A stretch of DNA of 8,816 nucleotides from Gammaproteobacteria bacterium (lineage in GTDB: Bacteria; Pseudomonadota; Gammaproteobacteria; Thiohalomonadales; Thiohalomonadaceae), in NCBI GenBank assembly GCA_026193675.1, contig JAPHSO010000141.1, positions 1-8,816 on the forward strand. Reading direction: 5' to 3'. Below are positions 7,381 through 8,816 of the stretch, piece after piece (within the stretch, counting starts at the first letter, position 1; every line of letters begins with the position of its first letter). A model generated the notes under the pieces. It did not search any database. It was not told the origin of the DNA and saw nothing but the letters and a program-made list of their open reading frames with translations. A program made the position numbers and the translations under genes.

Positions 7381-7425
7381 ACCCACCCGCTGTATCCCCT
7401 CATTAGAGTGGTGTATTCTTCAGCT

Positions 7426-7803
7426 ATGTCTTTACAAATTGCAGCCATAGCCAGCGGCGGTGCCATCGGTGCCCTGCTCAGATTCTGGATCTCAAACGGG
7501 GTCTACAGTTTTATGGGGCGTGATTTTCCCTACGGCACTCTGGTCGTCAATGTGGTCGGCTCCTTCGCAATGGGTATCGGCTTTATCTTTCTGGTAGAGC
7601 GGGCCGCGCTGGCCCCTGAGTGGCGTGCATTTCTGTTGGTGGGTCTGCTCGGTGCCCTCACCACCTTCTCAACCTTCTCAATCGAAACTCTCAACCTGAT
7701 CGAATCGGGTGCACTCACCAAGGCGGCGATCAATATGGTCGGTAGTGTATTGGTCTGTGTGGTTGCCGTTTGGGCAGGTGTTCTTCTAGCGAGGCAATTA
7801 TGA
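7426..7803 (+). CDS. crcB: Fluoride ion channel/exporter CrcB (Fluc)
   Basis: CrcB forms dual-topology dimers in the inner membrane that let fluoride out of the cell. From ATG at 7426 the protein has 125 residues, the normal size. It has four hydrophobic segments and the family signature residues: GGAIGALLR with Arg19, PYGTLVVNVVGSF with Asn42, and the GALTTFSTFS box with Phe81 and Phe84 of the fluoride path. An in-frame GTG at 7408 would add six residues, but the shorter start fits the family better. Neither has a strong ribosome binding site. The upstream gap to rarA is only 45 bases and shows no fluoride (crcB-type) riboswitch, so expression is probably from an upstream promoter. The stop codon overlaps the next start in an ATGA junction, which ties the gene to the DUF190 protein. 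Confidence 0.95.
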   Translation: MSLQIAAIASGGAIGALLRFWISNGVYSFMGRDFPYGTLVVNVVGSFAMGIGFIFLVERAALAPEWRAFLLVGLLGALTTFSTFSIETLNLIESGALTKAAINMVGSVLVCVVAVWAGVLLARQL

Positions 7804-8099
7804 ATACAACGGAAGTGACCGTAGTTCGGCTCTACCTTCGTGAGGGACATGAGATCCTCAGTAAAGTGATGAAAGAGCTGCAGGGCAATGTACGTGGGGT
7901 GACTGCATTTCGTGGTATCGCCGGTTTTGGAGACCACGGTGAGTTGCACACATCGGCATTGATTGATCTCTCGCTTGATCTACCGTTGGTGGTCGAGTTT
8001 TTTGAAGAGAGCACAAAGGCAGTGCAGCTGATCGAAAAACTCAACGAATTTGATGAGGTGCACCATATCCTCAGCTGGTCAGCCAATGTGCATGGCTGA
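7800..8099 (+). CDS. DUF190 family, PII-like protein
   Basis: This 99-residue soluble protein resembles the DUF190 family, whose solved members have a PII-like ferredoxin fold. Supporting features are VTVVRLYLREGHE, then a helix, the RGVTAFRGIAGFGDHGELHT segment, a hydrophobic strand LIDLSLDLPLVVEFF, and a closing helix plus strand (VHHILSW). DUF190 genes are commonly found beside crcB, and here the ATG at 7800 overlaps the crcB stop by four bases, with GAGG five bases upstream. PII-like proteins usually bind small molecules and form trimers, so a regulatory or fluoride-sensing role next to CrcB is plausible. That is inference from neighbourhood; no ligand can be seen in the sequence. An upstream in-frame ATG at 7770 lies deep inside crcB and is not favoured. 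Confidence 0.88.
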   Translation: MNTTEVTVVRLYLREGHEILSKVMKELQGNVRGVTAFRGIAGFGDHGELHTSALIDLSLDLPLVVEFFEESTKAVQLIEKLNEFDEVHHILSWSANVHG

Positions 8100-8121
8100 G
8101 TGACGCCCTCAATTAAACGAT

Positions 8122-8127
8122 AAAGGA
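8122..8127 (+). promoter_or_regulatory. Ribosome binding site of the DUF302-type gene
   Basis: AAAGGA lies four bases before ATG at 8132 and seven before the adjacent ATG at 8135. The spacing favours 8135. Confidence 0.6.
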
Positions 8128-8134
8128 CATAATG

Positions 8135-8608
8135 ATGCGTAACCTACTACTCCTGCTGTTGGCCTTTACCACCTTTGCTACAGTTGCAGCCGAGAATCCC
8201 ATCGCAGTTAAGCCCATCACTGTTTACTACGTTGATGATGAATCGTTTGAGGATATTAAAGAGAACGTTGCATCTGCGATTACAGATCGAGGTCTGACCG
8301 TAAGTGGAACCCTCCACGTTCAAGAGATGTTAGATCGCACCGGTGATGATCTCGGTTTTGGCAAAGGCCCCTATCTAAAAGCTGAATCACTTGAGTTCTG
8401 CAGTGCATACATATCGCACAAAATGATTAAAACGAATCCTTACAATATGGGCATCTGTCCCTTCACCATTGCCATATACATCCTTCATAAAGAGCCTGGT
8501 CGAGTCTATGTCGCCTACAAGGTGCCATCACTTGCTGGTAATGCAGAAGAGGTGATGGAAGAGGTGATTGATCTACTTGATGGTGTTGTAAAGGATTCTA
8601 TTGAATAA
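8135..8608 (+). CDS. Secreted DUF302-type protein
   Basis: The 157-residue protein begins with a signal peptide (MRNLLLLLLAFTTFATVAA, cleavage near AEN), so it is probably periplasmic. The mature part fits the DUF302 pattern: a first strand ITVYY, a SFEDIKENVASAITDRGLTV helix-strand unit, the LEFCSAYISHKMIK segment, a CPFTIAIYI strand, and RVYVAYKVPS. DUF302 domains are small alpha/beta folds of unknown biochemical role, often in exported proteins. Two cysteines, Cys89 and Cys108, flank the conserved helix and could form a disulfide outside the cytoplasm. An ATG three bases earlier (8132) is possible. The gene follows DUF190 after about 35 bases and may be in the crcB transcript. Parts of it are noticeably richer in AT than rarA or ftsK. 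The family call is by motif resemblance only; no function is proposed. Confidence 0.75.
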   Translation: MRNLLLLLLAFTTFATVAAENPIAVKPITVYYVDDESFEDIKENVASAITDRGLTVSGTLHVQEMLDRTGDDLGFGKGPYLKAESLEFCSAYISHKMIKTNPYNMGICPFTIAIYILHKEPGRVYVAYKVPSLAGNAEEVMEEVIDLLDGVVKDSIE

Positions 8609-8643
8609 CTTAATTCAGGATTGCTAAAGTCTAAACAGGGAAA

Positions 8644-8648
8644 AAGGA
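8644..8648 (+). promoter_or_regulatory. Ribosome binding site of the 42-residue ORF
   Basis: AAGGA within an A-rich run lies six bases before ATG at 8655. This near-ideal spacing is the main reason for taking the short ORF seriously. Confidence 0.45.
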
Positions 8649-8654
8649 ATAAAC

Positions 8655-8783
8655 ATGGAGTTAGGTTATGGAATAATTTGGATGAACTCATTCATTCAAA
8701 TGATGGAGCGAAGTAAGCCCCATTTTCGAAATTATTTACCGACCCGTTTACTCAAAGCAGATCCTTATAAATCAAGGTCTTAA
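8655..8783 (+). CDS. Small hypothetical ORF, 42 residues
   Basis: I do not recognise this ORF. It has a good Shine-Dalgarno sequence (AAGGA, six bases before ATG). The predicted peptide starts MELGYGIIWMNSFIQMMERS, with a short hydrophobic/aromatic N-terminal half. It continues into a basic C-terminal half rich in Arg and Lys (FRNYLPTRLLKADPYKSRS). The peptide has no cysteine and no clear signal peptide. It lies in an AT-rich stretch, 46 bases after the DUF302-type gene, and its TAA stop is the first part of an AT inverted repeat. It could be a genuine small protein, the remnant of a longer gene, or a chance ORF. Confidence 0.35.
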   Translation: MELGYGIIWMNSFIQMMERSKPHFRNYLPTRLLKADPYKSRS

Positions 8784-8800
8784 AATTTTTTGGAATTTTA
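8781..8800. repeat. AT-rich inverted repeat at the stop of the small ORF
   Basis: TAAAATT (8781-8787) and AATTTTA (8794-8800) are perfect inverted copies around a six-base loop TTTTGG. The repeat is followed by CCGG, not a T run, and the stem is all A/T, so it is not a standard intrinsic terminator. It might be a weak terminator or part of a mobile-element end. Confidence 0.4.
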
Positions 8801-8816
8801 CCGGACAAAAGTGACC

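Noticed and set aside
7381..7425. Possible fluoride riboswitch before crcB
   Set aside because: The 45-base gap is short and I could not find the conserved pseudoknot elements of the crcB motif.
7530..7949. 139-codon minus-strand ORF opposite crcB and DUF190
   Set aside because: It crosses two well-supported plus-strand genes, and its low-complexity Thr/Arg-rich composition is typical of an antisense frame.

Overview
This window looks like a piece of a gammaproteobacterial chromosome with moderate GC content. The order bpt-aat-trxB on the minus strand, divergent from ftsK-lolA-(insert)-rarA-crcB on the plus strand, matches a housekeeping neighbourhood known from Gammaproteobacteria (in E. 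coli: trxB, lrp, ftsK, lolA, rarA, serS, with aat nearby). The FtsK is the short form without a long linker, and a bacterial-type LolA is present, so the organism is Gram-negative. Protein similarity and codon use do not let me name a genus from sequence alone.

Left part (1-1888, minus strand): trxB (thioredoxin reductase), aat (leucyl/phenylalanyl-tRNA-protein transferase) and the first 63 codons of bpt (aspartate/glutamate leucyltransferase, cut by the window edge) are packed as one operon. Six bases separate trxB from aat, and aat overlaps bpt by 4 bases. Aat and Bpt are the two aminoacyltransferases that put destabilising residues on protein N-termini for ClpS/ClpAP (N-degron pathway). 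Both appear to start with TTG.

Middle (1889-7380): a 209-base divergent spacer is followed by ftsK (DNA translocase of the division septum), lolA (periplasmic lipoprotein chaperone), a secreted fusion of an FKBP prolyl isomerase with a single-domain rhodanese, and rarA (AAA+ replication-restart/recombination factor). The ribosome binding site of rarA overlaps the fusion gene's stop codon, so these two are probably translated together.

Right part (7381-8816): crcB (fluoride channel) overlaps a PII-like DUF190 gene by an ATGA junction. A secreted DUF302-type protein follows. The last 208 bases are AT-rich (about one third GC by hand count). They hold a 42-codon ORF with a good ribosome binding site whose stop codon begins an AT-rich inverted repeat.

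Most of the window is ordinary core genome. The points most worth a second look are the periplasmic FKBP-rhodanese fusion, the crcB-DUF190-DUF302 cluster where serS is often found, the ambiguous ftsK start beneath a TATAAT box, the in-frame trxB/aat junction, and the unexplained small ORF at the right end. No tRNA, rRNA, CRISPR array or complete mobile element was seen. No stretch longer than about 300 bases lacks a gene.
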